This document shows, in pieces, positions 35,463 through 45,420 of a DNA stretch of 64,000 nt (position 1 is the first letter of the stretch; each line of letters opens with the position of its first letter). This DNA comes from Stictocephala bisonia. Its lineage: Eukaryota; Arthropoda; Insecta; Hemiptera; Membracidae. The notes below the pieces were generated by a model that saw only the letters and a list, made by a program, of their open reading frames with translations, had not been told where the DNA came from and ran no database searches. The translations under genes were made by a program, and so were the position numbers. The stretch is taken from positions 8,440,211-8,504,210 of the forward strand of contig JAQJVL010000001.1 in NCBI GenBank assembly GCA_035578905.1, given 5' to 3'.

Positions 35463-35913
35463 AACTAATTTAACTAGGGTTACTTACCCGATACCGTCAA
35501 CGATTCTAGTGATGTTTAGTAATTGCTGATTACTATAGTTTCGACCTCATTGGGTCATTATCAAATCATACAAGACATCAGTTTCACAATCTCACTTCTG
35601 ACTTGAAGTTTGTCAATTGCATGTAATTAAAATGTAATAATAAAACTGTGGACTTGTAACACATATTCACATTAACACTTAAAAGTTAACACTTAAAAGT
35701 TTAATGTGAATATGTGTTACAAGTCCACAGTTTTATTATTACATTTTAATTACATGCAATTGACAAACTTCAAGTCAGAAGTGAGATTGTGAAACTGATG
35801 TCTTGTATGATTTGATAATGACCCAATGAGGTCGAAACTATAGTAATCAGCAATTACTAAACATCACTAGAATCGTTGACGGTATCGGGTAAGTAACCCT
35901 AGTTAAATTAGTT
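35463..35913. mobile_element. perfect palindrome, 213-bp arms, hammerhead-like module
   Basis: Arms 35463-35675 and 35701-35913 are essentially exact inverted copies. The 25-bp centre holds two direct copies of TAACACTTAAAAG. The module in the right arm is TTGATAA, then a GACC/GGTC hairpin at 35820-35833, then GAAAC at 35834-35838. The first block deviates from CTGANGA at two positions. A SINE starts 14 bp to the right. Confidence 0.9.
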
Positions 35914-35926
35914 AATATAAATATAT

Positions 35927-36332
35927 CGGCACGTGGCGCAGTGCTATAACCCAGCTACTTGGAGACAAAGTGTTGAGGAGATTGTAGGCGATAGGTTTCA
36001 TGCTCGGCCCTCTTAATACCGACACGGCGTCCACTCAATGGTTTCCATCGATGTGGACACTACTAGAGAAGTCTAGGGTGTCTATGTTGGATAGTCAAGG
36101 TTCAGATGTTGTGTAGAGAAGAGAAATGAGTATCAGGCTTATAGTTAGCTGAAAATCAGACCAACACTATATGGCTCGGATTCCACATAAAACAATGGGT
36201 TACTTAATTGCCCTGGCTATTGGGCTAATAATAAATGGCTCTTCCTGAGGAACAATGGACCTTAGTTAGTAACAATGACTACACTCATTCACCCATATTT
36301 TGATGACCGAAGTCTTACTAATAAATAATTAT
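35927..36332 (+). mobile_element. SINE family B, full-length copy
   Basis: The head has TGGCGCAGTGC at 35934-35944 as an A box and a weak B box in GATAGGTTTCATGCTCGG. A body of about 300 bp follows (GTGGACACTACTAGAGAAGT, CCCTGGCTATTGGGCTAATA, ACAATGACTACACTCATTC), with an AATAAAT-rich 3' end. It aligns in reverse complement with the split copy at 22930-24290. Confidence 0.85.
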
Positions 36333-36615
36333 AAAGGCTATTATTATTCGCGTGAAAGGCTCAACATCTAATCAAGCTACTCAGTGTAATTATTTAAACT
36401 ATTTTTTCCAATTATTTTTAAGATCATTTAATCTTTTAAGAAATAAATTTTTAAGATAGTTTCGAAAGAGTACGATTTTAACAAACAGGTCTTTTATAAA
36501 TTCATCTATATAATGTAAAAACTGAGAAATTAATATAATAATTGAACCAGTATTATTATATTGTCCATAAAACAGGCTTACAAAGTTATATATACTATGA
36601 TATATTAAAGTTATA
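36333..36615. other. AT-rich spacer
   Basis: No feature recognised. The minus frame at 36399-36647 is composition-driven. Confidence 0.4.
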
Positions 36616-36865
36616 ATGTAAAATAACAATTGAGCATCTTTAAACATTTTATTAAATTAACACCAACTGGTTTCAGCAATTATGCCATCTTCATAGGTGT
36701 TTACTTTTCAAAACTGTTACACAAAAAAGACTACTTTTTCTTTTTTTTTTGTAACAGTTTTGTAACAGTTTTGTAAAGTAAACACCTATGAAGATGGCAT
36801 TATTGCCGAAACTGGTCGGTGTTAATTTAGTAAATTTTTAAGGGTGCTCAATTGTTATTTTACAG
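36616..36865. mobile_element. palindrome with hammerhead-like module
   Basis: Arms 36616-36720 and 36765-36865 are inverted copies (GTAAAATAACAATTGAGCA, TTAACACC, ACCTATGAAGATGGCAT). The T/A-rich centre contains a tandem GTAACAGTTTT. The module in the right arm is TGAAGA at 36789-36794, hairpin GGCA-TTAT-TGCC, and GAAAC at 36808-36812. The left arm has GTTTCAGC where a complement of GCCGAAAC is expected, so it is damaged. Confidence 0.85.
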
Positions 36866-36970
36866 ATAGTCTTATTTTACCAGGCGAAGTTATATTATAA
36901 CTTTATTATACATAGCAGTCCTAGGAATTACAACTTTTATAATATGATATATATACATATATATACGTGT
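36866..36970. other. spacer with AT-repeat
   Basis: Contains a short ATATAT-type run at about 36945-36965. Confidence 0.4.
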
Positions 36971-37050
36971 TTAGGATTTAAGTAAAGCTGTAGGTCCCTT
37001 AGTTGTCCTGGCTATTGAAATAATAGTAAATGGCCCTTTCTGAGTCGAAC
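36971..37050 (+). mobile_element. SINE family B fragment
   Basis: TGTCCTGGCTATTGAAATAA, AGTAAATGGCCCTTTCTGAG matches the middle of the SINE at 36205-36255. It abuts the pogo-like transposase. Confidence 0.65.
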
Positions 37051-37057
37051 AGCACGA

Positions 37058-37905
37058 TTGGGCCAATGGATTTTTAAAGAGAAATCCTACTTTATCACTT
37101 CGTGAACCTGAGTAAACATCTGGCACCAGAGCTATGGGCTTCAATAAAGTGGGCAGTTGATAGCTTTTTCTCCTTGCATACAAACTTGGTGGACAAGTAC
37201 AAATTTACAGCAGTGCAAATATTTAATTGCGACGAAACTGGTATCACAGTAAACCCTAAGAACAATTCCAAAATCATAGTTTGTAGGGGTAAGCGACAAG
37301 TCGGCTCACTATCTTCGGCTGAAAGCAGTGAGACTGTAACTTGCCTCATTTGCATGTCTCTGAGTGGATCATACATGCCACCAATGTTAATTTTTTCTAG
37401 GAAAATATGCAGAAATTATTTGAGCTGGGATTACCTCCAGAGAGTTGGCCTGAGGTTCACAACACTGGATGGGTAGCTGCAGAGTTGTTTTTGGCATGGT
37501 TTGAAAAAGTCGTATTTTCTAAGGCTTCTAAGGACTTTCCGGTTCTTCTTATATTTGATGGCCACTCAACTCAAACAAAGAGCCTTGAGCTTATAGACTA
37601 TGTGAGAGAGAATGGTGTTACGTTGCTTTGTTTACCACAGCATTGATCTCATAAACTTCAGCCACTGGCTGTATCCTTTATGAAGCCTTTAAGTCTATAT
37701 TATTCCCAAGAACTTTGAAAGTGCCTGCGAAGCAACCCAGGGAAAGTCGTTACGTTGTTTCAAATTTCAACAATTCTTGGATCAGCCTTTATCCAAAGCG
37801 CTACAATGGGGAGAGCGATGAGTGGTTTTAGAGCTAGAGGGATTTATCCAACCGACCCATCTATTTTCAAGGAGTACCATATTGCAGCCTACATTATTTG
37901 TTATA
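37058..37905 (+). pseudogene. pogo/Tigger-type DDE transposase relic
   Basis: Pogo-like transposases cut and paste DNA at TA sites using three acidic residues in a DDE_1 domain. Read across frames, the region gives FLKRNPTLSLREPE and RAMGFNKV at 37070-37150, then FFSLHTNLVDKYKF and NCDETGI (first catalytic Asp, about 37230), then CLICMSLSGSYMPPMLIF. In a second frame from 37407 it gives PESWPEVHNTGW, then VLLIFDGHSTQTKSLELIDY (second Asp, about 37557) and ENGVTLLCLPQH. It continues past a stop with SHKLQPLAVSF, LYYSQEL, and finally GFRARGIYPTDPSIF. Where the family has QPLD (third catalytic Asp) this copy has QPLA. There are at least three stop codons and two frameshifts, and no N-terminal helix-turn-helix region. 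It is inactive. A non-autonomous element with pogo-type ends is at 43871-44881. Confidence 0.9.
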
Positions 37906-37970
37906 TTCAATACAACACTTTTTTATAATGACAGTCTACCTCATAAGATTAGAATTTTTCAAGTTATAGA

Positions 37971-38420
37971 CGTACACCCATACACATACAGTGGTATTGA
38001 CCCACCCATACACCTACAGTGGTATTGACTCACCCGCCCACCCATAAACATACAGTGGTAATGACCCATCCACCCACCCATACACGAACAGTGTCACTGA
38101 TCCAACCACCCACCCATACACGTGCAGTAGTATTAACCCACCCACCCAACCATACACGTACAGTGGTATTGACTCACCCATACACCTACAGTGGTATTGA
38201 CCCACCCATACACCTACAGTGGTATTGACTCACCCGCCCACCCATAAACATACAGTGGTAATGACCCATCCACCCACCCATACACGAACAGTGTCACTGA
38301 TCCAACCACCCACCCATACACGTGCAGTAGTATTAACCCACCCACCCACCCACCCACCCATACACGTACAGTGGTATTGACTCACCCGCCCACCCATAAA
38401 CATACAGTGGTATTGACAGT
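37971..38420. repeat. CCCACCC minisatellite, about 36-bp unit
   Basis: CCCACCCATACACGTACAGT followed by GGTATTGA repeats with units of about 31-37 bp. A block of about 130 bp starting near 38012 recurs almost exactly near 38219. Thr-His-Pro-rich open frames on both strands arise because the common unit length is a multiple of three. Confidence 0.95.
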
Positions 38421-39019
38421 CGAACTCAATTAGAAACCAGACTAAACAGGTCATCAGCATGATCTTACACTCATTATCATTCATATCCGCTTTTAAATAC
38501 GCAAAAAGTTGTGTCGGCGTCTCATATATAAAAAAATATAAGAATGTAAGAAAGAATATAGCCATAATAAATAGTTACATAAACACTTCCCCAAGTTATA
38601 GTCAATGCAATGCTGCACTGGGGGCAACAAACTATAAATGTGAATGTAACTGAGCCAAAATATTCACAAAAAGCTAAAAGCCCCATGCCCCCATCATTCA
38701 CTGGGGTGCTCTTGTGATTGTTTACATGAGTTTTTTAGGGCTATGAATAATTCTACAGCAAAAAACACAATCAAAGAGCAATTTTACAGATTCCAAAAAC
38801 AACTTTTTGTGTCCAAAAACATCAGAATGTTCTTAAAGTGTATTATTATTCATCGAATGCTGCTTGATATCATTGTCCACCTTGTTGGACAAAGTGGGTG
38901 AAGATTTCTTGTATCAAATTTATCATCATAATATATGGTTTGTAACAATTATTATATATTATGGTTTATACAATTAGTGCTTTTGATGTACTTATTGTTT
39001 TTATTAAATGTTTTTCACA
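38421..39019. other. unassigned stretch
   Basis: The frame 38459-38653 has no domain. This might include the 3' end of the neighbouring hAT-like relic, but no similarity is visible. Confidence 0.35.
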
Positions 39020-39910
39020 ACTTATTGTGTCCTTCATGACAGACAGGTTTATAAAACTAACTTCTACAGCCCAGTTCGGCAAGATTGGAGCGCAATGGAT
39101 ATAAGTAGCCAGAGGTTACAAATCAGTCATTGATTTCTGCAACCTTTAAATGTGCCTCTCATGTTTGATGCACCATCATAAACATGACCTATAATATCTA
39201 TAATATTTCTAAAGTTATAGCTATAGCGTATGTATTTGTAGTTTCATATAAACTTATAAAATGCTCATTAATATCAAGAACTTACAGTGTGAATGCAAAT
39301 CATAACTTGCTCTTTAATTTAAATATCACTAGTCTCACCAAACACATTACAAAGAACTAATATCTTTTAATTTCATTTACAGCAGCACACAGAACAGTGC
39401 CTGCTAGCAATTGAATTATTTTGTTTGCATGTTATGAAATAGCCATTTCTATTATTGTATGCCCCATCCATTCTTTAAGCTCAGGAATGTCATCTTATCT
39501 CAAATCGAGTAATCGCATAAAGTTAGAGCTTAGCTGTTCATGTCCACGGATAACTCGACCTTGGCTGCATAAGAACTTCAACAAAGTAAAAATAACCATA
39601 AGACATGAGCGTGCATTCTTCATATCTGTTATCATTTAACTGAGCCACTAGACTCAGACTAGAGAAGGATGCCAGACTCAAGATACCTTCTTTGTGAGTT
39701 TCAGAATTTTCATATGCTTTACATTTTTTTAGGGCTGTTTTCCAGCTACAAAAGTCAACATGGATAAAATTATTAACTTTTTTCTTTGTAAATTGTAACA
39801 AAACCTTAGATTTTGCTTCCTTAGATATTTTACAGAATACTTTGTTAGTAGGAGCCCACCAGAATAAGATAAATTGAGTGATGTCGGAGACGCAGTCACA
39901 AAAGGTGTAG
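39020..39910 (-). pseudogene. hAT-like DUF4371 transposase relic
   Basis: On the minus strand the frame 39801-39538, extended upstream, reads FCKISKEAKSKVLLQFTKK, then FIHVDFCSWKTALKKCKAYE and NSETHKEGILSLASF. This is the TTF-type zinc-finger segment that starts ZMYM/ZNF862-like hAT transposases. Further along, in shifted frames, it reads SQGRVIRGHEQLSSNFMRLL, DIPELKEWMG and then NIIDIIGHVYDGASNMRGTF (near 39190-39130), the DUF4371 block usually GQGYDGASNM. A following YIHC-like block is degraded. Several frameshifts and stops separate the blocks, and the C-terminal dimerisation region is absent. Family identification is good because three independent blocks occur in order. No terminal repeats could be identified. 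Confidence 0.8.
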
Positions 39911-39966
39911 CAAGCATTGCTGCAGAACTAATGGTATATGGGGGGGTTAGGTAATGGTATTGTTGG

Positions 39967-40262
39967 TAGCAATAGAATTGGTCGGTAGCGGAGTTGGTTC
40001 AATCCCAGCTTCATGTGCTAAAGGTTCTCAGTTCGATCCCAATCAGAATCAATACATTTTGGGAAGGATCAGCTGATAACCACCGGCTGTTCATTTGTCA
40101 TTGGGCTATTAATTAATGACACTTTCTAAGGAATAGTCGGCCTTAGTTTGTAACAATAACTACATTCGCTCATCTACACTCATCACACTCATTCGAAATC
40201 CATATTCACCCATATCTTGACGATCAGCGTCTTATGAACAAATATATATAAAAAAAAAAAAA
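39967..40262 (+). mobile_element. SINE family C (distinct head, family-B tail)
   Basis: The head carries TAGCGGAGTTGG at 39986-39997 and AGTTCGATCCC at 40030-40040 as polymerase III boxes, unlike family B. From about 40100 (CATTGGGCTATTAATTAATG) onward the sequence matches the 3' part of family B, through AACAATAACTACATTCGCTC and CACTCATCACACTCATTCGA. It ends in an ATATATATA stretch and a 14-A run. Confidence 0.8.
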
Positions 40263-40824
40263 AACAATACCCTGCCATGGGAGGTCCAGTTGTGGTTTTT
40301 CACAATTAATTTATCTATTAATTAACTAAGCCAAACAAGTTGTTCACTAAACAAACACAATATATAAAATAGAAATATCAAAGCACGGTAGACACTAAGA
40401 ACTGAGTGACAATTGACTGCGGTATAAGTAATAAATGTGGAATGGTTTTGAATAAAACTTTGTATATTTGAAATAGAGCACATAGTGTTTACATTTGGCT
40501 ATTGCATTGAAGTTACTAATCAATGCCAACTATCCACAGATAATTGTTTAAGAAATGTTTAAAAATTATTCTTTACATTCATGGTGTCTTGCATGAAAGA
40601 ATGTATTTTATTCTGCAACTTATTGAATATGGCATTTATTCTTTATTCTTTCTTTTTTATACTTGACCAAATAAATATAAAGTTGTTACACTTTTCCTTT
40701 TTGCTGTTACACCTCTGCATTTTTGCATTTGAAATAGAATTGGAAAGGTTTTATTTATTGAGGCAAAGTCAACCATTAGGTTCTCTTTTATGCTTAAACC
40801 GCTTAGAGAAAATGCGATACTAAT
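40263..40824. other. AT-rich stretch without recognised features
   Basis: The plus frame 40581-40823 is Phe/Leu-rich and ends at the MITE border. No domain was recognised. Confidence 0.4.
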
Positions 40825-41221
40825 TATAGTCCAGTCATTCTAACTTTACCTCTGAGGTTTGTGGGCTAAACTGGAAAATCAACATAGGCAACGTCGCATT
40901 CAGACCGCCACAGTCTTCCTCTAAATTTTACATCCGGTGACTCACAATTGGGAATATTGTAGGAAGGTACAAAATAATTTTTGAGTGGGAATTAAAATAC
41001 TTTTAGTGTTTAACTGGGAAGTACTCTTTTTACTGATTATAAATGTCAAAACAACAAAGTCACCGGACAATTTTAACTTATAAAAACTATCAGGCCCTAG
41101 TTGTGATTCATCTAGACCGGAAACATATTAGCCGTGGGACAGGAAGGAGCAAAGCGCTCAAGAAATACATGTTGCCATGTTGTGCTTCCCTCAGAGGTAA
41201 AGTTATAACGGCTGGACTATA
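40825..41221. mobile_element. MITE, about 397 bp, TATAGTCCAG ends
   Basis: The left end TATAGTCCAGTCATTCTAAC and right end GTTATAACGGCTGGACTATA are inverted, with about 32 bp of good pairing through CTTTACCTCTGAGG. The TATA at both ends is compatible with a TA target site, as in Tc1/mariner-like elements. It has no coding capacity; the frame 41043-41282 runs out through the terminus. Confidence 0.85.
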
Positions 41222-41552
41222 CTATGTTACATACGAGTTCACTTCTGCTGAGGATACTATTTCATTAATCAAACAACAATAATTACAATAATATGTTAAT
41301 TAAATTACAAAATTATACAACAATCACAATAGAACATAAAAATTAAGGTGAAAGCAAAAGACTATACAAACACTACAATTTGAAAGAGCATTAAAATTTA
41401 TAACAAATAGTATAATCATTTCTATTTTAGTCAAATAATAAAACTATGCTTACTAAATTTTAATTATGATTAAAAGTTAGTCATATGGCTTCTGGCTGTT
41501 AATGATAGTTCAAAATGATAGCATCGAATGTATTTTTTTCTTTTTTTTTCAG
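41222..41552. other. probable intron sequence upstream of exon
   Basis: AT-rich DNA leading into a strong pyrimidine tract (41531-41550) and AG at 41551-41552. Confidence 0.4.
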
Positions 41553-41997
41553 GCGATCAGTCCTAAGTATGAGATCGAGGACTTTGTACTTGTCTGTGTA
41601 GACAAGTACATGCCGGAAGAAGATCTGTGGCCCGGCCGAATCGTCATGAGGTGTTACACGGATGGGGAAGACACATTATATCAGATTAAATTATATGGGA
41701 CAGATGAATACATTAGTGTAAGAGGGCCGAACACTATACTTCCTATAACTAAAACTTTGGAAAGATATGCGTATAGGGGAAGTAAAAATTTAGTAAAAGC
41801 CATGCATTTGATGGATTTAGACAGGAAAATAAGCCGTTGCACATCTAAACTTAATCCAAAAAGACTAAGTTTCCGGAATGATAGTGAGCAGGGAGTCTGT
41901 ATGAGACTGTATGAGGCTGGATGGAGAAATACTATTTTTTGTAGGGCTTTCAACCATATATTCAACACAATCTGCTGCATCACCCAGGTAATTTTAA
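41553..41997 (+). CDS. putative internal exon with PWWP-like domain (host gene)
   Basis: A 20-base T-rich tract and CAG precede 41553, and CAG/GTAATT follows at 41997/41998, so this looks like a 445-bp internal exon. The frame across it is fully open and begins AISPKYEIEDFVLVCVDKYM. It continues PEEDLWPGRIVMRCYTDGED, LYQIKLYGTDEYISVRGPN and ILPITKTLERYAYRGSKNLV. The layout D-F-V-L-V, then L-W-P-G-R-I, then Y-Q-I-K-x-Y-G-T, then L-P fits a PWWP-type or Tudor-like chromatin reader barrel, in which WPG replaces the usual PWWP signature. Such domains bind methylated histone tails and DNA in the nucleus. The rest (DLDRKISRCTSKLNPKRLSF) is basic. The last 25 residues before the donor are less convincing, so an earlier donor is possible. 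No partner exons were found in the window. Homology is inferred from pattern only. Confidence 0.5.
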
Positions 41998-43294
41998 GTA
42001 ATTTCAATTAAGATAATAATATGAACTCAACAGATTAAGTTTTAACAAGGTATCCAGATTTATGGATCACGTCAAATACAATTTAAAAAAAGAAAAAAAG
42101 AGAATCCTACTATGGTTAGAGATTATTTAAAATAATTTAGTATTGATTACATTTTCAAAAACTTTATTCTCTATCTTTTTACATATCTGTCCGTAACACC
42201 ACAAACAAATGAATATAACAAATTAATGAGTAAGTAAAATTACATTTTTGCTGTTAATTAGTCTCTAAAAATACACATTCAATTAAAAAAGTGATTTAAT
42301 TATTCTTTATTTCATATTGGTTGCAGTTTATAATTTTGCATTTGGAATTCTTCAAGACGAACAGATTTATACACTCATTAATATTGTGAATTAGAAAATA
42401 TTATCATTAGCCTAACTATGAATGTAACTTTATTACAATGTTTTATATATGATATTATTAACCCTTACTGGGTTATTAACGGATATATCCATATCAGTTT
42501 ATCCTGTAGCAGACGAAATACCGTTATATACCCCATCATTTTATAGAGTTGCAGGCGTTTGATGGTTATTTATGTAAAACTGAAAACGTCTTACAACTAA
42601 TGCAATTTGTATTCAATTAGTTTTTAAACTACACATTGACATTCTTACCTCTACTACAGCTATGACGGCCAGCAGTCAGCTCCAATACTGTGGCAGCCAG
42701 TAATCAGCTGTTTGTACTGTGGCAGCTGTACAAGGAATAATAAATATAGTTTTCTTATTCCTTTAAAGATTATTTTATTCATAACTTCCATATTTTATAC
42801 TAATTATTTACTAGAATGCAATTGTAGACTTGTTATTGTTTTGTTTTCAGACGTATTACGGATTTATCAGTCGTTGATAAATTATTTTACAGACTATAAA
42901 AATAATATGAGACAGAAATATCCGTCTCATGTTATTTTGCTATAAAACACAAGAAAAAAATCATTTTCATAAAAAACTCATTGTGTTCCTTACTATTTAT
43001 ACTGGTTCTAAAAAACATACAAATTAAACAAATTATTTGTTTACTTCAATACCCAAATAAATGTGCATTGTGCAGAAAATAATTCAGGCTGGTAAAAGTT
43101 AAGTTTCAATACATACCAAACCTAAACAGATTCACTGACTTTCTTTGGAAACCACGTAATTCTTCATTAACTTCTAAAAACAGTAACTCTTCTTATAAAC
43201 ACATTCTTGTAGGAGTACGTAATTAGTTACTGTTTTACATAATTGAAACATTTATCTTAAATCAAATATCTAATAACCTTAATTATATATATAT
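41998..43294. other. AT-rich stretch, possible intron
   Basis: No further exon or repeat was recognised. 42690-42735 has a short direct repetition of CTGTGGCAGC. Confidence 0.4.
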
Positions 43295-43500
43295 CTACAA
43301 TAGATATTCCATCTAATAGGAATATTTGTGCCTGTAATTTTGTTAGTTAGTGAGGCCCGCAACCACAGCTGGTTTAAACTACATTATATTTATATTGGAC
43401 TACACTAGCGCTCCACAATATATCACAAAAACAGCTGACAATTTGAGACATAACATTTAACCTTGGATGAGTAATCTACCAGTGTTTATACAATCAATGC
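43295..43500 (-). mobile_element. half copy of the long-TIR MITE at 25679-26180
   Basis: CTACAATAGATATTCCATCT, AATAGGAATATTTGTGCC, GGCCCGCAACCACAGCTGG and GACTACACTAGCGCTCCAC match the right arm of the element at 25679-26180 in inverted orientation. No second arm is present. Confidence 0.8.
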
Positions 43501-43868
43501 TAATAATCAAATTGAAAAAAAAATAATTTAAAGTGTTAATTAGATCATTTCTCATTTTCTTTAACAGTTTTAGTTATGTAATGAGTTAAATTTTAGTAAC
43601 TTGTTAAAAAAATTTGTTAAACTACTTTGAAAGTTGTAAAACTAACAGTCTTATTAATTTAACTATTGGAAACAATTCTTTACAAACATTCAATAGTATA
43701 AACGGATTAAAATCAGATAAATTAGTGTTAAGACATATTAAAGTCAGGTAATTATCTTTATACTTATCACACGTGTGTCTTTAACTATGATGATAAAATA
43801 ATTTTACATTTTCAATGGAAATTTTAAAATCATACTCCAATTTAATGAAATGTATTCTATATTTACAA
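43501..43868. other. AT-rich spacer
   Basis: No feature recognised. Confidence 0.4.
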
Positions 43869-43870
43869 TA

Positions 43871-44881
43871 CAGTATGACCTTGATAACTCGAATCTGAAG
43901 GGGGTTGTTGAAAATTCGAGTTGTCGAGGTTTTCGAGTTAGTGAGGTTCGAGTTATCAAGGTAAAATGACCGAAAATTCGAGATATAGAGGTCCAGTAAT
44001 GCCTAATAAAGTTTCCCTTAGAACCTCTATATCTCGAAGTTTCATTGACTTAGCCTCTATAACTCGAATATTAGAGCCCACTACGTCGTATTCTACATAA
44101 GATATCATGTTGGTACACTGGTAAAAAAAAAAAACTTTCATCAAAAATAACGATTTATTGCACAAAATTATCATGAATTACTGTATGGAAAATTAAAGTT
44201 GACAAAGCAATAATGTTTAAAAATACGAAATAATCATGTACGTAGATGTACTGTATGTAAATTCAGTTAGATTGCAGTACAGTACTGTAGTTCTGAACAT
44301 TGTAAACTAAGCTTTGAAAAAGTCATCAATTTTTGTTTGTTTACTACCTTTCAATGAGATTCCATCCAGAGCCGTATCCATCCGACATGACTTACGCACT
44401 AATGTATTGTGTAATAAACGCTTCACGCACTACTGCACTTCTCTCACTGGCGATGACAACAACACAATGCGGTGCGGGGTGAGTCAGCTAGACAGGTGCA
44501 AGTGGTGACTTGTTGTGTTTGCGCGCGATACCGGACAAGAGGGAGGAGGGGTGTTGACCTAGTTGCAAACAAAGAACAATCTCAAGTAGAAAAATATATC
44601 TAAAACTTCGAGTAATAGAGGTCACTCTGAGCGAAATTCGACTTATAGAGGTTGACTTCGAGTTATAGAGGTGACCAACCATCCAACTTCGAGTTGTAGA
44701 GGTTAAACCCACGACTTTGAAAACCCTAAAAATTCGAGTTATCAAGGCCATAATTTATGAAAAATCGACTTATAGAGGCCTTTTTTGTATTGAGTGTTAT
44801 GGGGAGTTGAAGGGGATTACAAAAATTTCGAGTTATCAAGGAATTCGAGATATTGAGGCTCGACTTATCAAGGTCCTACTG
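43871..44881. mobile_element. pogo-type MITE with internally repeated subterminal motif
   Basis: The ends CAGTATGACCTTGATAACTC and its inverted partner (...TTATCAAGGTCCTACTG) are flanked by TA on both sides (43869-43870 and 44882-44883). CAGTA ends with a TA duplication are pogo/Tigger features. Both subterminal regions contain many copies of a unit of about 20 bp, TTCGAGTTATAGAGGT or TTCGAGTTATCAAGGT, in inverted arms (43900-44070 and 44590-44870). The centre is non-coding. Length is 1011 bp. Confidence 0.88.
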
Positions 44882-44883
44882 TA

Positions 44884-45080
44884 TTTCATTATTTGTTTAG
44901 AGTTTATTATTATGACAGGTTTGTATGCTTTGTTAATTTATTTGTTATTGTTTGATTTTAGTGGCTATGGAGAAAGCTTTAAAAAGATAACTGAAAACAT
45001 TTAAACCTCATCCATCTTCTGAATCACCATTCAAATCATCTGTACTTTTACTTTAATTACATCTGTATTTTCAATTTCAG
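44884..45080. other. AT-rich spacer
   Basis: No feature recognised. Confidence 0.4.
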
Positions 45081-45420
45081 TATCTCAATCAATCAGTATC
45101 TCAATTTAAAATTACATATATACCAATACAGAAATACAAATTACAAATATAAATACAGAAATTATTATTATCATATACAACAGTTAATTATAAGAATAAA
45201 ACATAATTTCAATATTAGTCTTGTTCATAAAATTCATCAAGAGTATGGAGCCATTTGAATTAAAAAACTGTTCAGTCTATTTTGAAATATTGTAACATCA
45301 TTTTCAACTTTTATGGACCATAGAGTATATTTTTAAAAAGTTGATCCAATATGTTACATTTTTAAAATTTTTTAAATCTGTGCTGAGTGCGAATTATTTT
45401 GTTCTATCTCTAGTATTATA
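45081..45420 (-). pseudogene. 3' end of LINE relic, downstream of the inserted mariner-like element
   Basis: On the minus strand YNTRDRTK and FALSTDLK are encoded immediately after the transposon border. These continue the RT C-terminal block (the xYNTRxRxxL block of Jockey-type LINEs) broken by the insertion at 45421-46334. The remainder is a degenerate 3' part and untranslated region. Confidence 0.75.

Noticed and set aside
37971..38565. Thr-His-Pro or Gly-Val-Trp repeat proteins
   Set aside because: These are the CCCACCC minisatellite read in phase; the same artefact occurs at 53376-53704 and 62445-62778.
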